This document shows positions 1-8,541 of a stretch of DNA of 48,240 nucleotides, one piece after another. The DNA comes from Synechococcus sp. UW140 (lineage in GTDB: Bacteria > Cyanobacteriota > Cyanobacteriia > PCC-6307 > Cyanobiaceae): the NCBI GenBank assembly GCA_945861595.1, contig CAMAVE010000008.1, forward strand, positions 1 through 48,240. The letters run 5' to 3'. The notes beneath the pieces are model-generated. The model was not told the origin of the DNA. It searched no databases and saw only the letters and a program-made list of their open reading frames with translations. A program made the translations under genes and the position numbers. Numbering within the stretch: the first letter of the stretch is position 1; each line of letters begins with the position of its first letter.

Positions 1-39
1 TCCCACCATGAACCAAGCTAGGAGTTTAAAAGGTGCCGT

Positions 40-780
40 TTAGCCATTTGTTACGGAGAGAATTGAACCGCCGCGCCGTTGCACACTCTGTAGTGTTGAG
101 GTGAGGCTGCCATAGGGGACAACGGACACTTGCACAGCTCGGCGGTTCACTCCGGTTGGCGACAACGTGCTCCAGCAGATGCGATAGCGACGCTGATTAC
201 GGCTTGAACTTGCTCCCCGGTTGCCACGAGTAGCAGAAGCCGGCGCTGATCCCGTTGCAAGGCTTGCTTTTAGGATCGGCCGTTTACCCCCATCAAAGCC
301 CGCGGAATCACCTCTTAGACTCAGGGAGCGCACATAGGTGAGAGTGCTTTCTCCAGTGGTGGTAGCTGTGGTACGCCAGTAAGGAACGCTGTCGAAACCG
401 AAGGCATCGCCGTACTCAGTGGAATACACGTAGCTGTCGATTTCGGCTTGATACCCTTCAGCGGCTAGTCGCTGAACATGCTCGCTCAGTTCTGCTTGGT
501 TGCGTGGTGCTCGGCCCAGCAAGTGTTTGAAGTTGAGTTCAACGAACCGATAGGGACCATTTTTCTCGAGAAACAGGCTGCGATAGGTGTCTGAACAAGC
601 AAGGGCGGAAATCAGCCCCTGAACGGTGAGATCACCTTGGAGAAATTGGCTTTCAGCGGTCGCAACCAGCTGCTCTTCCATCAAGTGCGCATTGCCAAAC
701 ACTTGTCGGTAGGCAGCCCGCAGTACGTCCTGGGCGTGGGCTTGGTCTTGCACTGATGAGGTGGTGAGCGTGAATGTCAT
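40..780 (-). CDS. Phycocyanin rod linker, single linker domain plus CpcD domain (246 aa)
   Basis: This is a phycobilisome rod linker that would join phycocyanin hexamers within a rod on the cytoplasmic face of the thylakoid. Residues about 15-138 form a PBS_linker_poly domain, with the typical AAYRQVFGN, PYRFVELNFKHLLGRAP and STEYGDAFG segments. Residues about 195-246 form a CpcD-like domain ending RRGGSILSVTNG. It is last in a minus-strand series of three linkers, 69 bp after the double-domain linker. Its linker domain is very close to the second domain of that neighbour (shared PYRFVELNFKHLLGRAP and a nearly identical QAELSEH stretch), so a duplication within the cluster is likely. The ATG at 780 has no clear Shine-Dalgarno site; the leader is pyrimidine-rich. 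The CpcC-like role is an inference, so no symbol is given. Confidence 0.93.
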   Translation of the reverse strand: MTFTLTTSSVQDQAHAQDVLRAAYRQVFGNAHLMEEQLVATAESQFLQGDLTVQGLISALACSDTYRSLFLEKNGPYRFVELNFKHLLGRAPRNQAELSEHVQRLAAEGYQAEIDSYVYSTEYGDAFGFDSVPYWRTTATTTGESTLTYVRSLSLRGDSAGFDGGKRPILKASLATGSAPASATRGNRGASSSRNQRRYRICWSTLSPTGVNRRAVQVSVVPYGSLTSTLQSVQRRGGSILSVTNG

Positions 781-849
781 TGCCAGGGAGAAAACAGCAA
801 AGGGAGAAACGAGTGTTGCAATAGGAGCAGGCAGAATAGCTGTGCTTAC

Positions 850-2376
850 TTAGGCAACTTCAGTGATTGAAATGATGCGTCCGCCACGGCGGTGGATGTA
901 GGCCAATTGGGTGGTCATGTCCTTGCCAGAAACTAAGTAGCTGGCATTAGGTGTGCGCTGGCGGCCACCTGCGGGTTGCGCCTGAACGGCAATCCGATAC
1001 CGTTTTGTGGTGGGGTCAACCGAGCCACTGAAGGCAGAGCGGCGGTTCAGACGTACGGTGGTGCTGCTCCAGCCGCTTGGCAGAGCTTTGGCACCCAACG
1101 AAGTCACTAGGCTGGAGGAACTTTGCACGCTGTCGCTACTGGAGTAGCCCTGTACCAGCGCCAAGTGACGATTAAACCCAATCTGGTCGCGGCCATTCTC
1201 CGTTTGAATGCGGGCGAATGGAACAGTGTGTTCGCCAAACCACTGTTGGTATTCTGAGCCATCTAGGTAGCTGCTGATTTCCGCTTCGTAGCCTTCTACG
1301 GCCAGCCGTTGGATGTGTTCGCTCAGCTCGGCCTGGCTAGCAGGCGCGCGTCCGAGCAGGTGCTTGAAGTTGAGTTCTACGAAGCGATAGGGAGCATTGC
1401 TTTCGAAGAAGCGACGTCTATATTCAGGCGAACAGGCAATAGCCCGCACAAACTCTCTGGTGCTGAGATAGCCTTCGGCGAACTTGCTTTCGGCGCTGAG
1501 TACCCTTTCGCTTTCCATGAGATGGGGGTTGCCCATCACTTGGCGGTAGGCTGCCCGGATCAACCCCTGAATCTGATCGGCGGTGTCTCCCGGGACCCGT
1601 TGGAAGATTTCCTGGCTGCGCTGGCCGAGACCGAATCCCACATACAAATCGCCACGCAGCGGCACTGAATCTCCTCCATCGCTGCTTCTACGACTTACAG
1701 GCGTAAAGACTGTGCGACCCGTTTCAGTTCCTCCGAAACCGCCAAAACTCTGGGCCCGATACACCTGGGTAGGGACACTAATCGTGATGGGCTGATTCCT
1801 GGCCAGACTGACGAGGAGCTTACTTTTGGAGCCGAGCGCGGAATCGCTGCCAGCAAAGTTCTGCTCGAGGGCGGCGATGCGATTGAAGGCCGATTGGGGT
1901 GAGCCGGCAGGGCTGTTCCAAGTGCGGATGTAGGGGGCCGTGTCGTCTCCGAATGAATGTCCGTACTCTTCGGAATCAATCAAGGCATCGATGCTCGCGT
2001 CAAAGCCGGCGCTAGCAATCCTTGCCACTTCGGCGCTCACTTCTGCCTCATCCACTGGCGGGCGGCCCAGTAGATGCTTGATGGACAATTCAACGCAACG
2101 ATGGGGCGCCACGGCTTCATAGAAGCGTGAGCGGTAGAAAGACGACTTCGCAAGGGAGCGAACGAACTCTTTGACCGTTAGGCTGCCATGCCTCAGTTGC
2201 GATTCAGCCGATTCGAGGCGCTCGCTTTCCATAGGCATGGTGTTACCGAAGACATGCCGGTAACAGGCGCTGATCACAAGGTTTAGGCTGGACTCATCAT
2301 TACCTACCTTGTAGCTAACCGGATTGTCTAGAAGGGGAGTGGCGCCAAAGCTGAGTGCGAAGGATTGGTTGGCCAT
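850..2376 (-). CDS. Double-domain phycobilisome rod linker with CpcD tail (508 aa)
   Basis: This large rod linker has two PBS_linker_poly domains in one chain, at about residues 30-152 and 267-390. A Gly/Ser-rich connector separates them (about 155-260), and a CpcD-like domain follows at about 457-508 (KRYRIAVQAQ to RRGGRIISITEVA). Each linker domain of this family fills the cavity of one phycobiliprotein hexamer, so the protein could link two successive discs or replace two single linkers. Ordinary rod linkers are about 270-300 residues, so this is about twice the usual length. The first domain is the more divergent; the second is nearly a copy of the 246-residue linker downstream. The ATG at 2376 follows a strikingly C/T-rich leader with no Shine-Dalgarno site. 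The linker assignment is firm; how it acts in the rod is inferred. Confidence 0.94.
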   Translation of the reverse strand: MANQSFALSFGATPLLDNPVSYKVGNDESSLNLVISACYRHVFGNTMPMESERLESAESQLRHGSLTVKEFVRSLAKSSFYRSRFYEAVAPHRCVELSIKHLLGRPPVDEAEVSAEVARIASAGFDASIDALIDSEEYGHSFGDDTAPYIRTWNSPAGSPQSAFNRIAALEQNFAGSDSALGSKSKLLVSLARNQPITISVPTQVYRAQSFGGFGGTETGRTVFTPVSRRSSDGGDSVPLRGDLYVGFGLGQRSQEIFQRVPGDTADQIQGLIRAAYRQVMGNPHLMESERVLSAESKFAEGYLSTREFVRAIACSPEYRRRFFESNAPYRFVELNFKHLLGRAPASQAELSEHIQRLAVEGYEAEISSYLDGSEYQQWFGEHTVPFARIQTENGRDQIGFNRHLALVQGYSSSDSVQSSSSLVTSLGAKALPSGWSSTTVRLNRRSAFSGSVDPTTKRYRIAVQAQPAGGRQRTPNASYLVSGKDMTTQLAYIHRRGGRIISITEVA

Positions 2377-2385
2377 TACACGACT

Positions 2386-2411
2386 GGGAGGGGGAGGGGG
2401 AGGGGAGGGGG
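2386..2411. other. Purine (G-run) tract in the leader of the double linker
   Basis: The plus strand carries five runs of three to five G separated by single A residues. On the transcribed minus strand this is a C/T tract ending 9 bp before the linker ATG at 2376. Such G-runs can form a G-quadruplex in the template strand; whether this one does is inference. Confidence 0.6.
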
Positions 2412-2499
2412 AGAGATCGGGAAGTGCTGCGTTGGGGAGTGGCTATCTCACCAACGCAGATTTTGACGTTCTCTGTGTTAAGTAGCAATCAATGAATAG

Positions 2500-3375
2500 T
2501 TATACGGGGGTGATGCTGGCGATCACTCCTCCCTCGCGGTGAATCTGCTTGTATTTTGTTGAGAGCTGATCGAAGGGTACGAAGTAGGTGCGGTTCGCTT
2601 TCTTGTAACGTGATATCGGTCTCACGTTGTTGGCACGATACGCCGTTACTTCCACTCGATAAATGCGACCTTCTGCTCCAGCGCCAACTCCCAAACGGGT
2701 CTGGGCATCCTGGAGGTTAGACGAAGGCCTGAAACTCCAGCCCTGGCTGTCTGCGGAGGAGGGCGGAATTACCGCAACCGCTCGGTTGAGATAGGCATTC
2801 GCGCCGAGCCGTGAAGCCTTACCGGTAAGACTGCCCTTGAGGCTGCTGCTGCTGGCTCCCCTGAGCAACTGGAAGGTCCACGTGAACTCCTGCATGGTGA
2901 GGCAGCTTTCCGTCTTCCATCCCCTCTGGTAGGGAACAGTCCACTCACCGAAGGTGCTCTGATACTCGTCTGAATCGATGAAGCTGTCGATATCTGCGTC
3001 ATAGCCATGGCTATCGAGGCGTTCTGCATGGGCACGCATCTCTTCAAAATCCGCAGGTGCCCGGCCCAGCAGGTGCCTGAAGGCCAGTTCGATATAGCGG
3101 TAGCGGGGGCAGGCCTCGAAGAATCGAGCCCGATAGAGATCGCTCTTGGCGATGGTGCGAATGAACTCACGTACGCTGAGCTCACCCAGCTTCAGCTGGG
3201 ACTCTGGAACTAGCTGACGCTCGCTCTCCATCACATAGGCGTTGCCCAGCACTTGGCGGTAGGCGGCCTGAATCAGTTGCTCTTTGTTTGCTTCGCTATC
3301 ACCAGGAAGCAGCTCGAGGGGGAGGTCGCTGTCGAATCGCTCAACGCCTAGGATCGAGGCGGGGCCAAAGGACAT
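2500..3375 (-). CDS. cpcC: Phycocyanin rod linker (CpcC-like, 291 aa)
   Basis: A standard-length rod linker for phycocyanin. The PBS_linker_poly domain covers about residues 30-152 (QAAYRQVLGN, YRYIELAFRHLLGRAP, SDEYQSTFGEWTVPY). A Ser-rich connector follows, then a CpcD-like domain at about 237-291 ending HREGGVIASITPV, which can cap the free face of a hexamer. It is first of three linkers read on the minus strand, with 123 bp to the double-domain linker below it. The 214 bp between it and ferrochelatase could hold its own promoter, but no clear one is seen. The ATG at 3375 was chosen because it starts the conserved N-terminus; no Shine-Dalgarno site is evident. The symbol is by domain layout and length; which cpcC paralogue it is cannot be told from sequence alone. 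Confidence 0.93.
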   Translation of the reverse strand: MSFGPASILGVERFDSDLPLELLPGDSEANKEQLIQAAYRQVLGNAYVMESERQLVPESQLKLGELSVREFIRTIAKSDLYRARFFEACPRYRYIELAFRHLLGRAPADFEEMRAHAERLDSHGYDADIDSFIDSDEYQSTFGEWTVPYQRGWKTESCLTMQEFTWTFQLLRGASSSSLKGSLTGKASRLGANAYLNRAVAVIPPSSADSQGWSFRPSSNLQDAQTRLGVGAGAEGRIYRVEVTAYRANNVRPISRYKKANRTYFVPFDQLSTKYKQIHREGGVIASITPV

Positions 3376-3589
3376 GATTGTGGATTCCTAGGATAACGGG
3401 GTGATCATCGGCTGAAAGGGGGCTATTTGGAGACCAGTTTTACAAATGGTAATCCGGTCCTTGCTTGGTTGGCCGGCCGGAGGTACTGGCGCCCTACCCA
3501 GCCCATTGCTGCGAGACCATGGCGACTCGCTAATCCCTTTCCCAGGCGGCAACGGGCAACAGCTGACCAGATTTGACGTCCTGCAGTTT

Positions 3590-4789
3590 TCAAAGCAGCC
3601 CTAGCCCATGCAGTGGCCCGTGCCGACTGATCACCTCCATCAGGAAGGCGGCAGTCCCGAGCATCGCCAACCGGCCGTTCCAGAGCTCGGAGTCGTTGCT
3701 CCAGCCCCAGGTCCACTTGCCCTGGGGGGTTGGATTCAGCTTGGGGGGGAGCTCGGCGGCTTGATCGAGATTTGTTGCCGTTTCGGCCATCGCCTGCTCC
3801 ACCAGGTCGCTCAGGGCGGCAATGAAAGCTGGATCCGTGTCTAGCGCAGGGACGCGACGGAAGTTTTTTACTCCGGCGGCGATAGCGAGCTCTCGGTATT
3901 CCATATCGATTTCTTCTAGGGTTTCGATATGTTCACTGACAAAGCTGATTGGCACTACCACAAGATCTTTCACTCCTTGCGCTCCCAATTCCTGCAGTGC
4001 AGCTTCGGTGTAGGGCTTAAGCCATTCAACCGGTCCAACACGGCTCTGGTAAGCGAGGGTGAAGGGGTTGGGATGGCCGAGCTGCTGCTGCAGTTGCTGA
4101 AGGATCAGCCTGCTGCAGGCCACGATCTCCTGTTGATAGGGATCCCCGGCGTCCTCCACATAGCTCTTGGGCACGCCGTGGGCGCTGAAGAAGATATGTG
4201 CACTAGAAGGATCTTCGCAAGCTTTTATTTCGTGTGCGATCAAACTGGCCAGTGCTTCGATGTAGCCCGGATGGTTGTACCAGCTACGAATGCAGCGGAT
4301 TGGCAGGCGGCTGAAGGCCTGATCGGTATTGCGCAGGCGCTGCAGCTCCCGGAAGCTCGAGCCACTGGTGCTGATCGAGAAGTGAGGGTAGAGCGGCAGC
4401 ACAACCACTTCATCGACTCCGTCGGCCTTGAGGTCGGCTATAGCCGATTCGGTAAAGGGATGCCAGTAGCGCATGGCTACATAGCTGGTGGCATCCACGC
4501 CCTTTCGTCGCAGGCTGGTTTGTAGTTCCCGGGCCTGCTGCTTGGTGATGCGTCGCAACGGTGAACCTCCACCGATTGAGCGGTAGGCTTGCCGCGACTT
4601 GGCGCTGCGTAAGCTGCTGATCAGCCAAGCGAATGGCTTCTGCATCGCTGATACCGGAAGGCGAATAATTTCCGGATCTGAGAATAGATTGTACAGAAAG
4701 GGCCCGACGTCCTCGATCCGTTCTGGCCCGCCAAGGTTTAGCAGGAGAACGCCAACTCGGGGCTTTCGTTTGGTGGTAGATGGTTCCAT
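3590..4789 (-). CDS. hemH: Ferrochelatase with C-terminal chlorophyll-binding helix
   Basis: Ferrochelatase inserts Fe2+ into protoporphyrin IX, the last step of heme synthesis; heme is then opened to make bilins. The N-terminal core starts [15 protein letters not shown] and has the family segments [13 protein letters not shown] (catalytic His) and [15 protein letters not shown]. The last about 50 residues are a cyanobacterial extension: a Pro-rich linker, then a helix with [15 protein letters not shown], the ExxNGRxAM signature of light-harvesting-like proteins. An ATG at 4789 gives 399 residues and begins just before the conserved core; the frame is open further to 4822, which would overlap the upstream pentapeptide gene by 8 bp. 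It lies between phycobilisome genes on the same strand, an apt place for an enzyme feeding bilin synthesis. Confidence 0.96.
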   Translation of the reverse strand: MEPSTTKRKPRVGVLLLNLGGPERIEDVGPFLYNLFSDPEIIRLPVSAMQKPFAWLISSLRSAKSRQAYRSIGGGSPLRRITKQQARELQTSLRRKGVDATSYVAMRYWHPFTESAIADLKADGVDEVVVLPLYPHFSISTSGSSFRELQRLRNTDQAFSRLPIRCIRSWYNHPGYIEALASLIAHEIKACEDPSSAHIFFSAHGVPKSYVEDAGDPYQQEIVACSRLILQQLQQQLGHPNPFTLAYQSRVGPVEWLKPYTEAALQELGAQGVKDLVVVPISFVSEHIETLEEIDMEYRELAIAAGVKNFRRVPALDTDPAFIAALSDLVEQAMAETATNLDQAAELPPKLNPTPQGKWTWGWSNDSELWNGRLAMLGTAAFLMEVISRHGPLHGLGLL

Positions 4790-4814
4790 ACAAATTGTGT
4801 ACTCACAACTGGCT

Positions 4815-5510
4815 TCAGCCATTCAGGCTCTCGCGCGTCGTTCGGCGTGTCAGTGGGTTCCAGCAGTCGAGTTCCTTGAATGGACGGCCAAGCAGGGAGG
4901 CGCGCAGGGCGTCGAGGTTGATGGCACCTGAAAAATCAGCCCCGCGAATGGAGCCGGCGCTGCTTATATCAGCGTTGTTGAGCTCTGCATATCGGAAATC
5001 TACGTAGTCAAGTTGACAGTTCAGGAATCGAGTCCCTTCACATAATGCACCTCTCAATAGGGCATGGCGTAGATCGGCGCCAGCTAGTCGCGCGCCCCGT
5101 AGGCAAGCACCAGAGAGATTGGCTCCACTAAGATAGGCTCCCATTAACGATGCTTCTTCCAGATCCATGCCGGAAAGATCAGCACTGTTGAGAAAGGCCC
5201 CATTAAGTCTCGCCTGCGGGCCGATTGCCCCACTGCTTCGGAAATCGAAACCGTGGGGCCAAATTGTGTGACTGTCATAGCGAGCCAATCGTAGATCCGC
5301 GCCTTCAAGTTGGCAGCTTTGAAGGTCAGCACCCCTGAGATCTACTCGGCACAATCGTGCCTTGGAGAGATCAAGCTCGCCAAGTTGTAGGTTGCGCCAA
5401 TCGGCTCCCCTGGCATCGAATGGGCCTTCATGACTGTTGACAGGGGGTTTCTGCTGTTCGGGTGTTGGGCGCTCAAAGGCGAGTGAAGTAATGGGGGAAG
5501 CTGGCGTCAT
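4815..5510 (-). CDS. Pentapeptide-repeat protein (231 aa)
   Basis: The protein has an N-terminal region of about 40 residues, then a long run of A(D/N)LxX-type pentapeptides ([40 protein letters not shown]). These predict a right-handed quadrilateral beta helix. No signal peptide is seen. Some cyanobacterial pentapeptide proteins are lumenal or regulatory, but the repeat does not tell the function. It sits between the phycobiliprotein-domain protein (106 bp upstream) and ferrochelatase (25 bp from its stop to the chosen hemH ATG), all on the minus strand, so co-transcription with hemH is likely. A link to pigment metabolism is only suggested by position. Confidence 0.9.
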   Translation of the reverse strand: MTPASPITSLAFERPTPEQQKPPVNSHEGPFDARGADWRNLQLGELDLSKARLCRVDLRGADLQSCQLEGADLRLARYDSHTIWPHGFDFRSSGAIGPQARLNGAFLNSADLSGMDLEEASLMGAYLSGANLSGACLRGARLAGADLRHALLRGALCEGTRFLNCQLDYVDFRYAELNNADISSAGSIRGADFSGAINLDALRASLLGRPFKELDCWNPLTRRTTRESLNG

Positions 5511-5616
5511 GATATCTGGAGGGTTGATTTGTACCTGGATAATGGTATCTGCTTTGCATTGATTGCCCTAGGCGGACTTGTTGATGGTCGAGCTAGAAAT
5601 GGCGCAGCCAATGAGT

Positions 5617-6807
5617 TCATACGTTAACCTCAGTGGTTGGGCTGGATCTTTGGTTTAATTGTTGCATCATCTGCTCAAGGTGCAGCAGGGCTTCTCCTAG
5701 AAGGGATGCATCATTTGGGCTCGCATAGGTAGAATAGTGTGAAAGTGCGTCAGTTTTTAGAAAGCCTATCGCTTGAGCCATGCTGTTGACTGGCACCCCT
5801 AATTCCCGATACAAATCACGCAGGCCTTCTACTCCGGGAGGATGGGTAAAAATTGGGCGTCCCGCCGCAACTGCATAGATTGTTACCCTAAGAAAATGCC
5901 AACAGTCGCGCCAACACGCTTCTGCCCTTGCCCCAGGGTAAAGCGCACCACCGGGCTGAACTAGGCCTGGATCTTCGCGAAGTAGTTGACTTTTGGCAGA
6001 GGTAACAATCAGCGGAGTCTTTGATTGAAGCCGTTGTAGGTGTTCAGCATTGACAGTAGAGACACTACAGATGGTGCCCAATTCATCATCGCTTAAAGCA
6101 CGAGCCTCCCCGTCTGCTTGCTGAAGTATTGCACGAATCGATGGCGGTAGAGATTGATCGTGCATCAAGCCGAATATGCGCGCCTTGGCTGTCAGCTCTC
6201 TTAGTCTTTCGTCCATGGGCCATTCTCGGTTAAGCTGCTTCATGTCATCGGAGCGTGCGGTGACTTGAAGTTTGATGTCGTTAGAATCTGGATCCTGATC
6301 GAGCACGGGCGTGGCAACCAGGTGGCCGTGACGTTCTAAGTAGAGCGCCCAGGCTACTTTTCCGGCAATACCTGGGCAGTTTAGTAAAACGGAATTTATC
6401 AGGTCTGAGCTTAGGCCAAGAGCATGCAAGAGCACCTTGCAATCCTCTTGACTGTTTACAGAGGCAGGACGAATCGCTGCTCCTACAACCCAGCCTAGCG
6501 AAGTTTCTTCAAGGGGTCCGGTGGAACTCAAACAAGCCAATAGGAGATTTGCTCCCTTCCCAGCGATTTGCCTATGTTCTAATCGCCATAGCTCAAGATT
6601 ATGAGGGTTTAGGGAAATCCGAAATTCGGGCTGACTGGCGTCAGGGGTAACCTCGTCTTGGCCTTGATGGGAGTTGATAAGAGCATTGAGCTGGCTAAGG
6701 GGATCGCTCATTGTAATTCTCGTTGCGGGAAGAAGATCTTCATCCAGCTCGCTTTGCCAAGGATGGGAGTAGGCGCAATCGCTTTGGCCATCAGTTGAGT
6801 CCATCAT
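5617..6807 (-). CDS. Unknown N-terminal domain fused to a beta-phycobiliprotein-like domain (396 aa)
   Basis: Residues about 220-385 align along their length with CpcB. The stretch PGLVQPGGALYPGARAEACW matches Cpc[21 protein letters not shown]; the following RD, FLRVTIYAVA and LRDLYRELGVPVNSMAQAI also match. Cys298, Arg300 and Asp301 fall on the bilin site (Cys-82 region of CpcB, Cys-84 of CpcA), so bilin binding is plausible. The Asn that is methylated in CpcB (Asn-72) is Ala here, and there is no clear equivalent of Cys-153. Residues about 60-180 form a separate domain I do not recognise. There is no signal or membrane segment. It follows the CpcL-type linker by 65 bp. The start is uncertain: the ATG at 6711 (MSDPLSQLNAL) would remove 32 residues. 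Normal phycobiliprotein subunits are 160-175 residues, so this is a fusion of more than twice that size. Role unknown: regulator, assembly factor or minor rod subunit. Confidence 0.88.
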   Translation of the reverse strand: MMDSTDGQSDCAYSHPWQSELDEDLLPATRITMSDPLSQLNALINSHQGQDEVTPDASQPEFRISLNPHNLELWRLEHRQIAGKGANLLLACLSSTGPLEETSLGWVVGAAIRPASVNSQEDCKVLLHALGLSSDLINSVLLNCPGIAGKVAWALYLERHGHLVATPVLDQDPDSNDIKLQVTARSDDMKQLNREWPMDERLRELTAKARIFGLMHDQSLPPSIRAILQQADGEARALSDDELGTICSVSTVNAEHLQRLQSKTPLIVTSAKSQLLREDPGLVQPGGALYPGARAEACWRDCWHFLRVTIYAVAAGRPIFTHPPGVEGLRDLYRELGVPVNSMAQAIGFLKTDALSHYSTYASPNDASLLGEALLHLEQMMQQLNQRSSPTTEVNV

Positions 6808-6872
6808 AGCCGTGATTGACGATGAACCTATTGTTCAATTGTTGAAGGCAGTTTATTAATAAGAATCCCATT

Positions 6873-7631
6873 TTATTGTGCTCCAGTGCTCAGCATGGCA
6901 GCTGCAATCCAGAGCACCAGTCCCGTGATCACAAAACCACCGACCGCCACAGTATTTTGCCAAAGCTTTCGAGCCCATGGTGCGGGGGCGTCGGCCAGCC
7001 AGGCCGGTCGTTGGCTGATGGTGTCCTGCCAGAGTACCTTGGCTGGAGCTCGCTTGGCCATTTTGTCCCTCCAGATGCTGTCGTAGCGGGGCGCCTGCTG
7101 GTTGAAGGGCATGGTGCCCAGGGCTTGGCCGGGTAAAATCCGTGACCTTTGAAAGGGAACGGTATTATATCCAAATGTATCCATGTATTCTTCCGAATCT
7201 AGGAGTGAATCAATAAATGCTCCGAGACCATGCTGGGCGATCATGATGGAGTAGGCGAGCCGCTCTTGATTGCCGTGTACAGGACGTCCCAGGACCCGGT
7301 TCACTACCTGCTCAACCATGCGGTAGTTGCTGTTGCAGCGGTAGAAATCATCCCGGAACTTTCGAGACAGTAATAGACCCCGCACGAAATCTCGCATCGT
7401 GATCTGGCCGTTCTGCAGCTGCGACTCAAGCGCTGGCTCCCGGTCGACTTTGAAGGCGTGAAAGAAGATCTGTTTGTAGGCCTGAGCAATCTGGCTCTCA
7501 AAGTTTCCGTTGCCACTGAGCTCACCAGTTCCGGACTTGAACTCACGGCTGTCCTGACCGCCGGGTAGCTGAAAGCTGTTCACCCGCGCGTTCATGGTCA
7601 GCAGCTGGGTAGCAAGAAGCGGAAGGGCCAT
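6873..7631 (-). CDS. cpcL: Phycobilisome rod-core linker with C-terminal membrane helix (CpcG/CpcL type)
   Basis: The N-terminus MALPLLATQLLTMNARVNSF and the PBS_linker_poly domain at about residues 40-170 (IAQAYKQIFFHAFKVDREP, RMVEQVVNRVLGRPVHG, DSEEYMDTFGYNTVPFQR) are those of CpcG proteins. The C-terminus differs from core-binding CpcG: residues about 228-247 (VAVGGFVITGLVLWIAAAML) form one strong hydrophobic helix. Paralogues of this kind (CpcL, formerly CpcG2) anchor a core-less phycocyanin rod in the thylakoid membrane, often next to photosystem I. Whether this strain has another, core-type CpcG is not visible here. The gene lies 354 bp beyond the cpcA stop, after a terminator, and 65 bp before the phycobiliprotein-domain gene. 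The start has no Shine-Dalgarno site but fits the family exactly. Confidence 0.93.
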   Translation of the reverse strand: MALPLLATQLLTMNARVNSFQLPGGQDSREFKSGTGELSGNGNFESQIAQAYKQIFFHAFKVDREPALESQLQNGQITMRDFVRGLLLSRKFRDDFYRCNSNYRMVEQVVNRVLGRPVHGNQERLAYSIMIAQHGLGAFIDSLLDSEEYMDTFGYNTVPFQRSRILPGQALGTMPFNQQAPRYDSIWRDKMAKRAPAKVLWQDTISQRPAWLADAPAPWARKLWQNTVAVGGFVITGLVLWIAAAMLSTGAQ

Positions 7632-7921
7632 CGGAGCATGTATTTTGTTTGATTATCCAACGCCTGCAAGCTGCATCAGACCCGTCAAAATGAAACTACA
7701 TCTAGCGTTACTTCTGTTGATCTGGCCAGCTGGCAACTCCCTTGCTTGGCGCTGCGACTCGCAGGCGTTGGCGTCTGGGTGCGGCCAGACGCAAGCAGCT
7801 GGGTAGGCCGTTGTTGCCCGTAGATTCGCTAGATGCTGTTTTCGCTTCCCTGGCCTTTCCCAGGGTCTGGACCCACCTCACTTGAGGCAATCCTCTGCCC
7901 ATTTAGGCTAAGCACTTGGCC
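7632..7921. other. Intergenic region between cpcL and the cpcBA terminator
   Basis: No gene is supported here. The region must hold any separate promoter and leader for cpcL. It contains one clean inverted repeat, GCGTCTGG at 7771-7778 and CCAGACGC at 7785-7792 with a 6-nt loop, and no T-run on either side. Confidence 0.5.
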
Positions 7922-7946
7922 AATAAAAAGGCCCCGTTAGGGGCCT
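7922..7946 (-). terminator. Intrinsic terminator of cpcBA
   Basis: On the minus strand, arms AGGCCCC and GGGGCCT (7 bp) enclose a 4-nt loop and are followed by TTTTTATTG. It starts 40 bp past the cpcA stop, so most cpcBA transcripts should end here and few would read into cpcL. Confidence 0.9.
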
Positions 7947-7985
7947 AAGAGAAGATCGACGTGGATAGCAACGCTTGATCTGGAT

Positions 7986-8474
7986 TCAGACGAGGGCGGC
8001 GATCGCGTAGTCGATGTAGTTGTTGGCGATATTACCGGGGTCGCCGGAAATGCCGTGGTTGGCCTTGATGTAGTTCAGGGCTTCGACGTACCAGGAGGGG
8101 GACAGTTCGAAGGCGCGGTTGATTTCATCGAGACCAGCGATGAGGTATTCATCGATGGGGCCGGTGCCACCAGCCACCAGGCAGTAGGTGATCTGACGAA
8201 GGTAGTAGCCGATGTCACGGGCACACTTGGCCTTGCCACGGGCGTCGGAAGCGTAGTTGCTCCCTTGCATCTGGGTGGTGTAGGGGAACTTGCTGTAGAC
8301 AGCCTGGGCAGCGCCGTTCACGAGGGAATCGGCGTTGGCGGTGAGGGCCTTAGCGGCTTCGAGGGCGTTTTTGGCGCGCTCGAAACGACCGAAGGCTGCG
8401 TTCAGCTCGGTTTGGCTAAGGAAGCGGCCTTGGGAATCGGCTGCTGAAACGGCCTCGGTGAGGGGTGTCTTCAT
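7986..8474 (-). CDS. cpcA: C-phycocyanin alpha subunit
   Basis: This is the alpha subunit of phycocyanin, the phycobilisome rod pigment that passes energy to the core. It is 162 residues, the usual length, starts [20 protein letters not shown], and has the globin-like fold of the family. Cys84 in [16 protein letters not shown] carries the bilin; Arg86 and Asp87 complete the pocket. It ends [20 protein letters not shown] and a short tail, as is typical. It lies 67 bp downstream of cpcB and is followed by a strong terminator. The leader before its ATG (8475-8502) is pyrimidine-rich on the coding strand with no Shine-Dalgarno site. A HIP1 octamer lies within the gene at 7999-8006. Confidence 0.99.
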   Translation of the reverse strand: MKTPLTEAVSAADSQGRFLSQTELNAAFGRFERAKNALEAAKALTANADSLVNGAAQAVYSKFPYTTQMQGSNYASDARGKAKCARDIGYYLRQITYCLVAGGTGPIDEYLIAGLDEINRAFELSPSWYVEALNYIKANHGISGDPGNIANNYIDYAIAALV

Positions 8475-8541
8475 GGAAGGAAGAAGGGGAAGGAAGGGGA
8501 AGCGAAACCAAACTGAGCTGCCATCAAGGCAGGCTCAGATA

